From Anaerostipes sp. (lineage in GTDB: Bacteria > Bacillota > Clostridia > Lachnospirales > Lachnospiraceae), in assembly GCF_018381315.1 (NCBI RefSeq), contig NZ_JAGZSD010000014.1, positions 20,550 to 84,549 on the forward strand: a stretch of DNA of 64,000 bases, given 5' to 3'. The notes beneath the pieces were generated by a model. The model saw only the letters and a list, made by a program, of their open reading frames with translations. It searched no databases and was not told where the DNA came from. Positions 33,685-41,874 of this stretch are shown here, one piece after another (positions within the stretch are counted from its first letter, which is position 1; each line of letters opens with the position of its first letter). The position numbers and the translations under genes are program-made.

Positions 33685-35145
33685 ATGACTTTTGAAGAAT
33701 TAGAAGAAAAATTAAATACTGTTCAACAAATGAAATGTGAAACGCAGTTTTTAGAATTAAAAAGTGCCAGCAAAGGATGCCCTAAAAGATTATTTGATAC
33801 TTTATCAAGTTTTTCTAATCAGGATGACGGAGGAATTTTGATTTTTGGAATAGACGAGGAGCAGGATTATAAAGAAGTTGGAGTATATGATGCACAGGAT
33901 TTACAAAAAAAGATCAATGCTCAATGTCTGCAGATGGAACCAATAGTCCGTCCGCTGCTGACTGTTCTTGAAAAAAACGGTAAAAATTTTGTATCTGCAG
34001 AGATACCTGGAATTGATATTGTAGACCGCCCTTGTTATTACAAAGGGACCGGACGGATAAAAGGTTCTTATGTGCGTGTTGGAGACAGTGATGAACCTAT
34101 GACCGAATATGAAATATATAGCTATGAAGCTTACCGAAAGAAGTATCAGGACGATATCAGAGAAGTTCGAAGAGCTACCTTTGCGGCAATGGATCAAGCT
34201 GGCCTGGATCATTATATAGAGCTGCTAAGAGAAGGCAAACCCAATCTGTCAAACCTTCCGAAAGAAGAATTATATGAATTAATGAGTATAACCAGAAATA
34301 ATATATTTACTTTAAGTTCAGTTTTACTTTTTAATCCTTATCCCCAGGCCTATTTTCCGCAGTTATGTATTATTGCCGTCGTAGTGCCGGGAAATGAAAT
34401 AGGTGAAACCGGACTGTTAGGTGAACGTTTCTTAGACAACCAGAGAATTGAAGGAAATATAAAGGAGATGCTTGAGCAGTCACTTCAATTTGTAAGAAAA
34501 AATATGAGGAATAAAACCATCATTAATCCAGACACAGGAAAAAGGACAGATCAGACAGATTATCCTCTTACTGCTGTCAGGGAGGCAGTGCTGAATGCAT
34601 TAGTTCATCGGGACTATAGTATTAACACAGAAGGTATGCCTATCCAGATTTTTATGTATGAGGATCGAATGGAAATTCGAAATCCAGGAGGAATCTATGG
34701 AAGAATTAAAATCAATCAATTAGGAAAGATACAGCCAGATACGAGAAATCCTGTTTTGGCATCTGCCATGGAGGTTCTGGGAATTACAGAAAATCGATAT
34801 TCGGGTATCCCGGCTATGCGAAAAGCAATGAAGGAATACCATTTGCAGGAACCTGAGTTTACAGATGAACGAGGGAACTTTGTAGTGAAATTTTACAAAC
34901 AAAAGAGTACTCTGCCAGAGCAAGATAAGGATTTAACCCAGGAAACCAAAAACCTGTTAATTTTTTGCAGAACCCCTCGTACAAGAAAAGAAATATCTGA
35001 ATATTTAGGCCTTACTTCTGTGACTTACGCGATACAAAAGCATATAAATCCATTAATTAAACGGGGGCTGATTCATTTGAGTATTCCGGAAAAACCAAGC
35101 AGCCCAAAACAATTATATTACAGTAATGAAAAATTTCATGAATAA
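33685..35145 (+). CDS. AlbA_2/Schlafen-type ATP-binding protein
   Basis: 486 residues. The N-terminal ~120 residues are an AlbA_2 (Schlafen AAA-like) domain (CETQFLELKSASKGCPKRLF, FSNQDDGGILIFGIDE, GSYVRVGDSDEPMTE). A central ATPase-like C-terminal block follows (AVREAVLNALVHRDYS, MEIRNPGG), then a winged-helix region. Such proteins are often called putative transcriptional regulators or RecG-like. ATG at 33685 is 7 bases after GGAGGA. The gene is clearly more AT-rich than its neighbours and stands alone between two terminators, suggesting transfer. Confidence 0.85.
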   Translation: MTFEELEEKLNTVQQMKCETQFLELKSASKGCPKRLFDTLSSFSNQDDGGILIFGIDEEQDYKEVGVYDAQDLQKKINAQCLQMEPIVRPLLTVLEKNGKNFVSAEIPGIDIVDRPCYYKGTGRIKGSYVRVGDSDEPMTEYEIYSYEAYRKKYQDDIREVRRATFAAMDQAGLDHYIELLREGKPNLSNLPKEELYELMSITRNNIFTLSSVLLFNPYPQAYFPQLCIIAVVVPGNEIGETGLLGERFLDNQRIEGNIKEMLEQSLQFVRKNMRNKTIINPDTGKRTDQTDYPLTAVREAVLNALVHRDYSINTEGMPIQIFMYEDRMEIRNPGGIYGRIKINQLGKIQPDTRNPVLASAMEVLGITENRYSGIPAMRKAMKEYHLQEPEFTDERGNFVVKFYKQKSTLPEQDKDLTQETKNLLIFCRTPRTRKEISEYLGLTSVTYAIQKHINPLIKRGLIHLSIPEKPSSPKQLYYSNEKFHE

Positions 35146-35151
35146 TATCTG

Positions 35152-35195
35152 AAAAAGGAATATATCAAATCCATAAATGTGATATATTCCTTTTT
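35152..35195 (+). terminator. Intrinsic terminator after the AlbA_2 gene
   Basis: 16-bp perfect stem AAAAAGGAATATATCA / TGATATATTCCTTTTT. It also stops transcription from the convergent ABC-F gene. Confidence 0.93.
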
Positions 35196-35206
35196 GCTTT
35201 TATCTG

Positions 35207-36736
35207 TCACTGTCCGATACAGATGATCCGGTCTGTCCAGTTCCGGTAAAAGGATTCTTCGTGGGACACAAGAAGTACCATGCCTGCAAAGTCTGCCAGA
35301 GAGGCTTTCAGAGATTCCTTTGCCTGAACATCTAAGTGGTTTGTAGGCTCATCCAGAATCAGAAAGCTGCAGGGCTTCATCGTAAGCAGACATAATTTTA
35401 CCTTAGCCTGTTCGCCGCCGCTTAATGTGCCGATCTCCTGTCCTGCATGCTGCCTGGAAATGCCGCACCGGGCAAGATACTGACGGACTTTCTTTACCGG
35501 AAGAGAAGGGAAATTTTCCGATACGATCTGAACCGGTGTACGGGATGTATCCTCCCATATCAGGTCCTGTTCAAAATACCCTAAAGTGACCTGTTCTGAA
35601 AATGAAAAGGTTCCGTGAAGGGCAGGAATCTGTCCGGTCAGTGTTTTCAGAAGCGTTGATTTTCCGATTCCGTTGAACCCTGTGATTACAATTTTCTGGC
35701 CGCCTTTTACCGTAAAACCAAGACCTGAAAGTAACGGATACTCATACCCTACAGAAAGATTTCTGACAGACAAATGATCGGTGTTGGTCACTGGGAGCGG
35801 AGAGAAATCAAATTGAGGGCGGGGCTCTGTCAGGGCAGGATCTTCAAGCCGGCTGACCCGGTCAAGCTGCTTTTGGCGTCCTCTGGCCATTTTGGATTTG
35901 CGTCCTGCCATGTTTCTGCGGATAAATTCTTCCGTTTCTTTGATCTTTTTCTGCTGGGAAGCGTACTGACGGATGGATTCTTCCTGCAGAAAAGTTTTCT
36001 TTTTCAAAAACTCAGAGTAGGAACCATAATATTTTGTCAGGCTTTTGTTTTGTAGATCACATATGCGGTTCACGGTTTTTTCTAAAAAATCATTGTCATG
36101 GGAGACCAGCATAAACGCATTGGAAAGTCCCGACAGATAGTCCGACAGCCATGTTACATGTTCTTTGTCCAAAAAGTTGGTAGGTTCATCCAGCAGCAGG
36201 ACAGCGGGCTGTTCTAATAAAAGTTTTGCAAGGATCACTTTGGCCCTCTGTCCTCCGCTGATCTGGGCTACTGAGCGGTCAAGCCCTATGGAAAGCAGCC
36301 CCAGACCGGATGCCACCTGTTCTATCCGGGTGTCAATCTGATAAAAATCGGCAGCTTCCAGCTGCTCCTGATACCGTGAGGCACGGGTCAGGGCTCCTTC
36401 ATCCCCGGATGCAGCCTGTGAATACAGAAGATTCATCTGCTCTTCCAGGGCATATAATTTTTGGAAAGCTGTTTTGAGAAAGTTTCCTATGGCGGCATCT
36501 GTTTTCATCCGGGCATATTGATCCAGACATCCGCAGGATGTTTTTGGATGCCAGATGACCTGGCCTGTGTCGGGAGTGATCTGCCCTGTGCAGATTTTAA
36601 TGAGGGTGCTTTTTCCTGCTCCGTTGGGCCCTACAATCCCCACATGCTCCCCTTTGTTTAGCTGGAATTCTGTATTTTCAAATAATATCTTATCGCCGTA
36701 GGCGTGGGATAAATCTTTTATTTCTAATAAACTCAT
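35207..36736 (-). CDS. ABC-F family ATPase, probable ribosome-protection type
   Basis: 509 residues with two ABC ATPase cassettes and no membrane part. Walker A motifs are GPNGAGKST and GFNGIGKST; signatures ISGGQRAK and LSGGEQAK; Walker B LLLLDEPTNF and LILDEPTNHL. The linker between cassettes is rich in Lys/Arg (RRNMAGRKSKMARGRQKQ), as needed to reach the ribosomal centre. ATG at 36736 has GAAAGGA upstream. The leader with a short peptide and two terminators points to drug-induced expression, as in antibiotic-resistance ABC-F genes. The drug class cannot be read from sequence. Confidence 0.88.
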   Translation of the reverse strand: MSLLEIKDLSHAYGDKILFENTEFQLNKGEHVGIVGPNGAGKSTLIKICTGQITPDTGQVIWHPKTSCGCLDQYARMKTDAAIGNFLKTAFQKLYALEEQMNLLYSQAASGDEGALTRASRYQEQLEAADFYQIDTRIEQVASGLGLLSIGLDRSVAQISGGQRAKVILAKLLLEQPAVLLLDEPTNFLDKEHVTWLSDYLSGLSNAFMLVSHDNDFLEKTVNRICDLQNKSLTKYYGSYSEFLKKKTFLQEESIRQYASQQKKIKETEEFIRRNMAGRKSKMARGRQKQLDRVSRLEDPALTEPRPQFDFSPLPVTNTDHLSVRNLSVGYEYPLLSGLGFTVKGGQKIVITGFNGIGKSTLLKTLTGQIPALHGTFSFSEQVTLGYFEQDLIWEDTSRTPVQIVSENFPSLPVKKVRQYLARCGISRQHAGQEIGTLSGGEQAKVKLCLLTMKPCSFLILDEPTNHLDVQAKESLKASLADFAGMVLLVSHEESFYRNWTDRIICIGQ

Positions 36737-36762
36737 GATAATCGTAATCCTTTCTGGTATAT

Positions 36763-36806
36763 AAAAAGGCAGAAGGCGGGGATACATAAGTATCCTGCCT
36801 TCTGCC
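36763..36806 (-). terminator. Leader terminator directly before the ABC-F gene
   Basis: On the minus strand GGCAGAAGGC / GCCTTCTGCC stem, extended inside by GGATAC / GTATCC, followed by TTTTT, 27 bases before the ABC-F start. It must be read through for expression. Confidence 0.85.
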
Positions 36807-36837
36807 GGACGTAAAAGTCAGTATGTCAGGAAACAGC

Positions 36838-36872
36838 AAAAGGCTGCGGACAAAACATTGTCTGCAGCCTTT
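36838..36872 (-). terminator. First leader terminator of the ABC-F gene
   Basis: On the minus strand AAAGGCTGC / GCAGCCTTTT stem with inner GACA / TGTC, ending in TTTT. Confidence 0.75.
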
Positions 36873-36919
36873 CCCTGCTCTGTAAGCTTTAAAGGAAATT
36901 ATGATACCTTGGGGTTCTG

Positions 36920-36984
36920 CGGAAGACGGGTATCCAAATAAGGACTGCCGATGCAGTCTGGCCGGATACTTTATCTGTCTTCCG
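36920..36984 (-). promoter_or_regulatory. Nested leader hairpin (attenuator control element)
   Basis: Minus strand: CGGAAGAC (36977-36984) pairs with GTCTTCCG (36920-36927); inside, GTATCC pairs with GGATAC and GACTGC with GCAGTC around an ATCG loop. The GTATCC/GGATAC units recur in the last terminator, so alternative pairing is possible. Confidence 0.7.
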
Positions 36985-36992
36985 ATGAAAGC

Positions 36993-37088
36993 TTAAAGCG
37001 TACCGCCGTACTCTGCACAATGTTTCATCGGTATGAATTGTACAGAGCTGTTTCGCCTGGTAAGCTGGTCTGTCATATAAACGCCCAT
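36993..37088 (-). CDS. 31-aa leader peptide of the ABC-F gene
   Basis: Starts MGVYMTDQLTRRNSSV and ends EYGGTL, followed by TAA. AAAGGAGA lies 7 bases before the ATG, and the promoter is 30 bases further up. It ends 8 bases before the nested leader hairpin begins, the right place for a stalled ribosome to change the fold. This is the layout of ribosome-mediated attenuation. Confidence 0.7.
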   Translation of the reverse strand: MGVYMTDQLTRRNSSVQFIPMKHCAEYGGTL

Positions 37089-37124
37089 GTTGGTATCTCC
37101 TTTAGTTCAAAATTCAATGACAAA

Positions 37125-37153
37125 ACTATAGCACACCCTGTTTTTTCTGTCAA
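37125..37153 (-). promoter_or_regulatory. Sigma-A promoter of the ABC-F leader
   Basis: Minus strand: TTGACA (37148-37153), 17 bases, TATAGT (37125-37130). Confidence 0.85.
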
Positions 37154-37161
37154 ATAGCAAA

Positions 37162-37195
37162 GAGACCGGGACTGCCAGACGGCGGTCCCGGTCTC
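37162..37195 (-). terminator. Intrinsic terminator after pflB
   Basis: GAGACCGGGAC / GTCCCGGTCTC, 11-bp stem. The T-tract on the minus strand is short. Confidence 0.75.
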
Positions 37196-37218
37196 ATAAG
37201 TATGATACTTGTTGTTAA

Positions 37219-39450
37219 TTACATTCCTTCGTGGAAGGTTCTTCTTACGACTTCTTCCTGCTGTTCTCTGGAAAGCTTGTTGAAGTTTACAGCATATCCG
37301 GAAACACGGATAGTCAGTGTCGGATATTTATCCGGGTTTTCCATAGCATCAATTAATGTCTCACGGTTAAATACATTGACATTCAGGTGATGAGCTCCCT
37401 GTACAAAATATCCGTCCAGGATATTTGCAAGATTTTCTTCTCTCTGGTCCTGATCTTTTCCTAAAGCTTCCGGTACGATAGAGAAGGTGTTGGATACACC
37501 GTCCTGGCACACATCGCGGTAAGGGATTTTAGCCACAGAGTTCAATGAAGCTAAAGCACCGCTGTTGTCGCGTCCGTGCATTGGGTTTGCCCCAGGAGCC
37601 AGAGGTTCCCCTAATTTTCTTCCGTCCGGTGTGGAGCCGGTTTTTTTGCCGTACATAACATTGGATGTGATGGTAAGTGCGGACAATGTATGGATCGCAT
37701 TTCTGTAAATCGGATGTTTCTTTAATTCTTCGGAGAACAGGGTCACTGTGTTGACAGCCAGGTCATCTGCACGGTCATCATCGTTTCCGTATTTCGGGAA
37801 TTCACCTTCAGTCTCAAAGTCAACAGCTACACCGTTTTCGTTGCGGACTGGTTTTACTTTGGCAAATTTGATTGCTGACAAAGAGTCCGCTGCGATGGAC
37901 AGCCCTGCCACACCGTATGCTGCGATACGTTCCATATCAGTATCATGCAGTGCGAACTGGCTCGCCTCATAAGCATATTTATCATGCATGTAATGAATGA
38001 TGTTTACGGTATCTACATACAGCTCTGCTACATAAGCGAGAACCTTTTTATAGTTTGCCCAAACCTTATCATAATCCAAGACATCGTCAGTGATCGGTTC
38101 GATTCCCGGAATAACTTCAATTCCCTTTTTCTCATCAATGCCGCCGTTGATAGCGTAAAGCAGAGATTTGGCAAGGTTGCAGCGTGCACCGAACAGCTGA
38201 GTCTGTTTTCCGACCTTCATTGCAGATACACAGCAGGCAATCGCGTAATCGTCTCCGTAGATCGGGCGCATAACGTCATCATTTTCATACTGGATAGAGT
38301 CTGTGTCAATGGAAACCTTGGAACAGAACTTCTTGAAGTTCGCCGGAAGTTTCTCAGACCAGAGGACTGTCAGGTTCGGCTCGGGAGCAGTTCCCAAGTT
38401 GTAAAGAGTGTGAAGGTAACGGAAAGAAGTCTTTGTCACCAGCGGTTTGCTGTTGATGCCGATACCTCCGATAGACTCTGTAATCCAGGTTGGGTCTCCT
38501 CCGAATAACTCGTCATATTCCGGTGTTCTTAAATGTCTCACAAGACGGAGTTTGATGATAAACTGGTCGATCAGTTCCTGGGCATCCTTTTCTGTGAGGC
38601 TGCCGCTTTCAAGGTCACGCTGAATGTAAATGTCAAGGAAAGTAGAAGTACGTCCCAGGGATGTTGCGGCTCCGTTGTTTTCCTTTACGCCGGCAAGATA
38701 AGCCATATAAAGGGCCTGGACTGCTTCTTTGGCGTTGGAGGAAGGTTTGGAAATATCAACACCGTAAGATGCAGCCATCTCTTTAATATCTCCCAAAGCA
38801 CGGATCTGCTCAGAAACTTCTTCTCTTGCACGGATGCGTTCTTCGCTCATCGGTCCGTCCAGGGCATCAAGGTCACGTTTCTTTTCTTCCACAAGGTAAT
38901 CAATTCCGTAAAGAGCTACACGGCGGTAGTCTCCGATCACACGTCCGCGGCCGTATGCATCCGGAAGACCGGTCAGGAGGCCTGCGGTTCTTGCAAGTCT
39001 TGTGCGCTGAGGATAAGCGTCAAATACACCTTCGTTGTGTGTCTTGCGGTATTCATTAAAATGGCGGTCAATCTCAGGATTCAGCTTATATCCGTACTGT
39101 TCCAGGGATGAATGAGCCATTCTCTTACCGCCGTATAAGTTTACAATACGTTTCAGCGGAGCATCTGTCTGAAGACCGACGATGACTTCGTTTTCTTTGT
39201 CAATATATCCGGGAGCAAAGTTGGTGATGCCGGAGATGATGTCAGTCTCCACATCCAAAACACCGCCCTTTTTTGTCTCTTCTGCCAGCAGTTCTTCGCA
39301 GCGGTTCCATACCTTTTCAGTTTTTTCAGTAATTCCTGCAAGGAAGGAGTCGTCACCTTCATATAATGTATAGTTTTTCTGGATAAAATCCCTTACATTT
39401 GTCTCTTTTGTCCATTTTCCTTCTTTAAAGCCGTTCCATTCGTTTAACAT
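37219..39450 (-). CDS. pflB: Pyruvate formate-lyase
   Basis: 743-residue glycyl-radical enzyme that splits pyruvate with CoA to acetyl-CoA and formate. The catalytic cysteine pair is in IACCVSAM, and the radical glycine is in TIRVSGYAVNF near the C-terminus. It overlaps pflA by 7 bases. Formate feeds 10-formyl-tetrahydrofolate for purine synthesis, which fits ZTP riboswitch control upstream. Confidence 0.97.
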   Translation of the reverse strand: MLNEWNGFKEGKWTKETNVRDFIQKNYTLYEGDDSFLAGITEKTEKVWNRCEELLAEETKKGGVLDVETDIISGITNFAPGYIDKENEVIVGLQTDAPLKRIVNLYGGKRMAHSSLEQYGYKLNPEIDRHFNEYRKTHNEGVFDAYPQRTRLARTAGLLTGLPDAYGRGRVIGDYRRVALYGIDYLVEEKKRDLDALDGPMSEERIRAREEVSEQIRALGDIKEMAASYGVDISKPSSNAKEAVQALYMAYLAGVKENNGAATSLGRTSTFLDIYIQRDLESGSLTEKDAQELIDQFIIKLRLVRHLRTPEYDELFGGDPTWITESIGGIGINSKPLVTKTSFRYLHTLYNLGTAPEPNLTVLWSEKLPANFKKFCSKVSIDTDSIQYENDDVMRPIYGDDYAIACCVSAMKVGKQTQLFGARCNLAKSLLYAINGGIDEKKGIEVIPGIEPITDDVLDYDKVWANYKKVLAYVAELYVDTVNIIHYMHDKYAYEASQFALHDTDMERIAAYGVAGLSIAADSLSAIKFAKVKPVRNENGVAVDFETEGEFPKYGNDDDRADDLAVNTVTLFSEELKKHPIYRNAIHTLSALTITSNVMYGKKTGSTPDGRKLGEPLAPGANPMHGRDNSGALASLNSVAKIPYRDVCQDGVSNTFSIVPEALGKDQDQREENLANILDGYFVQGAHHLNVNVFNRETLIDAMENPDKYPTLTIRVSGYAVNFNKLSREQQEEVVRRTFHEGM

Positions 39451-40169
39451 TGTTTTCCTCCATATTGATTAAAATAGGTTTCTTGAAATTGTTTGGTCCG
39501 TTCCTTATCCATTGCCGGAACTCCCGAGAGAGGATAAGAGAGATTCATTACCTCATATTTGTTGATGCCGAGCAGGTGATAGGGAAGCAGTTCTACTTTT
39601 TCCACATTGGGTATGCGGTCTATGTACGCTTTTAATTCCTTCATGTGTTCTTCGCTGTCCGTAAGCCCCGGAACCACAACATGCCGGATCCAGATCTTTG
39701 TATTATTTCTCTTTAATGCCTCTAAGAAATCGTCAAAACGGTCCATAGGCCTTCCGGTCATAGCTTCATATGCCGGTTTTGTTATTTCTTTGAGATCCAA
39801 AAGAACAAGATCTGTATAAGAAAGAATTTCGTCGTATTCACCCTGTCCAAAACCTGCAGTGTCAATGCATGTATGGATCTCTTCCTGTCTGCAGAGTTTT
39901 AATACTTCCAGTAAAAACTCAGGCTGCATCAGCGGCTCTCCGCCCGAAAAAGTTACTCCGCCGTTTCCTTTAAAGTATGGTTTGAAACGGGAAATCTTTT
40001 TCACCAGTGCTTCCGGAGTCAATTCTTCACCGCCTTGGAATTCCCAGGTATCCGGGTTGTGACAGAATTTACATCTGAGGGCACAGCCCTGAAGAAAAAT
40101 CACGGTGCGGATGCCGGGGCCATCGACTAATCCCATGGATTCCATGGAATGGATGTGTCCAACAATCAT
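39444..40169 (-). CDS. pflA: Pyruvate formate-lyase activating enzyme
   Basis: 241-residue radical-SAM enzyme that puts the radical on PflB. The cluster motif CALRCKFCHNPDTW (CxxxCxxC) and the Gly-rich TFSGGEPLMQPEF are seen. ATG at 40169 follows AGGAGG; the frame runs on to 40325, but that part is repeat sequence. Order pflA-pflB is the reverse of the more usual pflB-pflA. Confidence 0.95.
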   Translation of the reverse strand: MIVGHIHSMESMGLVDGPGIRTVIFLQGCALRCKFCHNPDTWEFQGGEELTPEALVKKISRFKPYFKGNGGVTFSGGEPLMQPEFLLEVLKLCRQEEIHTCIDTAGFGQGEYDEILSYTDLVLLDLKEITKPAYEAMTGRPMDRFDDFLEALKRNNTKIWIRHVVVPGLTDSEEHMKELKAYIDRIPNVEKVELLPYHLLGINKYEVMNLSYPLSGVPAMDKERTKQFQETYFNQYGGKQC

Positions 40170-40204
40170 AGGAACCTCCTGTAAAAATGTTGTTTGGCTG
40201 CCTG

Positions 40205-40396
40205 GTGTACAAAAGAACAAAGTGGGCATGCCCACCTCAGCTCCCCAACCCCTCACTCTTTGAGGGGCTTGTTCACTTTGCGCGCCAAATGCGATTTGCC
40301 AAAGGCTAATAGTTTCTCTGCGCATTTGTGCGCATCCTGCACGGAGTGCTTTTTATTGCATAGGGGATTCCAAAGGAATTTCCTAATGCAATAAAA
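40205..40396 (-). repeat. Terminator-linked structured repeat, copy 1
   Basis: About 190 bases on the minus strand, between the ZTP riboswitch terminator and pflA. It begins in the terminator T-tract with a hairpin (TTTATTGCATTAGG ... CCCCTATGCAATAAA). Then AGCACTCCGTGCAGGATGCG, GGCAAATCGCATTTGGCGCG, CCCCTCAAAGAGTGAGGGG and the palindrome GTGGGCATGCCCAC follow. The first ~145 bases match copy 63865-64000 at high identity. Confidence 0.85.
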
Positions 40397-40435
40397 AAAG
40401 CCGCACGTCCAGGCAAAGTGCCCAGACGGTCGGCT
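40393..40435 (-). terminator. Expression-platform terminator of the ZTP riboswitch
   Basis: Minus strand: AGCCG ... TGGGCA / TGCC ... CGGCT followed by seven T. The left arm includes the conserved aptamer 3' piece, so ligand binding and termination exclude each other. Confidence 0.85.
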
Positions 40436-40493
40436 AAAAATTCGTTGTCATACTTCCTGTGGTAAACTCCACTTGTCCGTCAGTCATATGACT
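40419..40493 (-). promoter_or_regulatory. ZTP (pfl motif) riboswitch aptamer
   Basis: Minus strand: P1 GTCATA (40487-40492) pairs with TATGAC; ACTGACGG, the GTGGAGTTTACCAC hairpin and the 3' piece GCCGACCGTCTGGGCA match the ZTP/pfl consensus. It senses ZTP/ZMP, which build up when 10-formyl-tetrahydrofolate is short. Promoter at 40503-40532 (TTGACA, 18 bases, TATTTT). Controls pflA-pflB. Confidence 0.87.
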
Positions 40494-40629
40494 TATGACT
40501 TTAAAATACTATACCTGACACCAGGATGTCAACCCCGAATTAGAAATTTGGTGTGTTAAATTTTTAGCCAGCTCTATCGTAGCGCGGTATTTCCTACTTG
40601 TCTACTGGGTATGTGATAAAAGTTTTCAT

Positions 40630-40658
40630 GTTTAAAAATCTGAAAATCCGGGTATGTT
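40630..40658 (+). promoter_or_regulatory. Sigma-F-like promoter of spoIIR
   Basis: GTTTA (40630-40634), 15 bases, GGGTATGTT (40650-40658), close to the forespore sigma-F pattern GYATA-N15-GGnnAnnnT. The start point would fall at or within 1-2 bases of the spoIIR ATG at 40665. Confidence 0.55.
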
Positions 40659-40664
40659 CATAGT

Positions 40665-41270
40665 ATGAAGAAAAAATCAAAGATCTGGGTGCTGTTCCTG
40701 GCCGCTGCAGTGATTTTTGGTGCTGCATGGGCAAAGGGAAAAGACGATGGAGTTAATAAAAAAATAAAGCAGGGAGTTGTACGCTTCCATATCCGTGCGA
40801 ACAGCGACAGCAGCAAAGACCAGGCAGAAAAGCTGCAGGTGCGGGATAAAGTTGTTGAATATTTAAAGCCATATATGGATCGTGCAGACACAAAAGAAGA
40901 TGCCAGGAAAGTGTTGGACAGCAAGAGGAATGATATTGCAGAAGTAGCAAAAGAGGTGTTAAAGAAAAACGGCAGGGATCTTCCGGTCAAAGTATACATG
41001 ACGAGAGAAGAATTTCCTGAAAAGGATTACGGAAGCTATGTGTTTCCAAAGGGAACTTATGATGCGCTGAGAATTGATCTTGGAAAAGCCAGGGGGCATA
41101 ACTGGTGGTGCGTGATGTTTCCCGATTTGTGCATTACAAAGGAGAGCGAAGCAGCCAAGGACGGGAAGACCAAAAAGAAACTGGAACAGCAGGTGGGAAA
41201 AAAGGGGGTAGAAAAGCTGGAAAAGAAAGAGAAAAAACTTCCGTGGTTTCTGCAGTGGCTGGAGGGATAA
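40665..41270 (+). CDS. spoIIR: Stage II sporulation protein R
   Basis: Secreted forespore signal that triggers SpoIIGA to process pro-sigma-E in the mother cell. 201 residues with an N-terminal signal/anchor (IWVLFLAAAVIFGAAWA). VVRFHIRANSDSSKDQ and ARGHNWWCVMFPDLC are family marks. The C-terminal ~50 residues are Lys/Glu-rich, unusually charged. No ribosome site precedes the ATG, and the likely sigma-F promoter would give a leaderless mRNA. Confidence 0.93.
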   Translation: MKKKSKIWVLFLAAAVIFGAAWAKGKDDGVNKKIKQGVVRFHIRANSDSSKDQAEKLQVRDKVVEYLKPYMDRADTKEDARKVLDSKRNDIAEVAKEVLKKNGRDLPVKVYMTREEFPEKDYGSYVFPKGTYDALRIDLGKARGHNWWCVMFPDLCITKESEAAKDGKTKKKLEQQVGKKGVEKLEKKEKKLPWFLQWLEG

Positions 41271-41353
41271 CAGGACCAGTTTTTTTCACTATCTCCACCA
41301 GGCACTGCATCTGTTTTGAACAAATATAATTAAAAAAATAATCGAATCTGTTG

Positions 41354-41382
41354 TTGAAATTTTCTGCAAAAATTGCTATAAT
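41354..41382 (+). promoter_or_regulatory. Sigma-A promoter of the first 38-aa peptide gene
   Basis: TTGAAA (41354-41359), 17 bases, TATAAT (41377-41382). The 5' leader of ~190 bases has no other clear gene; nothing else is seen in 41271-41353. Confidence 0.75.
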
Positions 41383-41580
41383 AAAGTTACAAAAGTTTTA
41401 ATAATTTATAACAATACAATTTATTTCCAGCGTAGGACTGACTTATGTGAACGAAAACTATGACCCTTGTTTTAAAGATCCCACTGGGTGCGCCCGGTAA
41501 TACAGAGCATGACGGTGCCGCAGATACGGACCGCAGCCTGTCTCTCTGCATGGAGAGGGAAAGAGAAGGAGATGGTATGG

Positions 41581-41697
41581 ATGAGGAAGAGTTCAGGGAG
41601 AAACCCGGTTTGGGAAGTGAAGTATTTCTATAAGTCACTCCTGCTGTTAGCCGCGGGGATTTTGATGCTGCTGGCTTTTTGGTTTTTGTTGAGATAA
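41581..41697 (+). CDS. 38-aa single-span membrane peptide, paralog A
   Basis: Starts MRKSSGRNPVWEVKYFYKSL; residues ~17-37 form one membrane span with LLLLAAGILMLLAFWFLL. ATG at 41581 lies 9 bases after AAGGAG. It is the same length as the peptide at 41875 and shares 15 of 38 positions with it in an ungapped alignment (FYxSxLLLxxGIxMxLxF). Unknown function; a type I toxin or small regulator of a membrane protein are options. Confidence 0.6.
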   Translation: MRKSSGRNPVWEVKYFYKSLLLLAAGILMLLAFWFLLR

Positions 41698-41724
41698 CTG
41701 CCAACGATTACATATTACTATATA

Positions 41725-41768
41725 GAAGAGGGAATTTTACGGGTGTATTCCGTAAATTTCTCTCTTTT
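41725..41768 (+). terminator. Intrinsic terminator between the two peptide genes
   Basis: GAGGGAATTTTACGG / CCGTAAATTTCTCTC stem followed by a run of T. Confidence 0.85.
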
Positions 41769-41874
41769 TTTTCTTCAATAACGGGAACCATAAATACAAA
41801 AGAGAAATTGAGTGCAACCTTTCGGTTATTTGAGACGTCTTAATTATTGAGATGAATGTAAGGAGAGTGTACAG

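Noticed and set aside
38533..39111. 192-codon plus-strand open frame
   Set aside because: Antisense to pflB; no support.
40170..40325. N-terminal extension of pflA
   Set aside because: Runs through the repeat element; AGGAGG and the conserved PflA start are at 40169.
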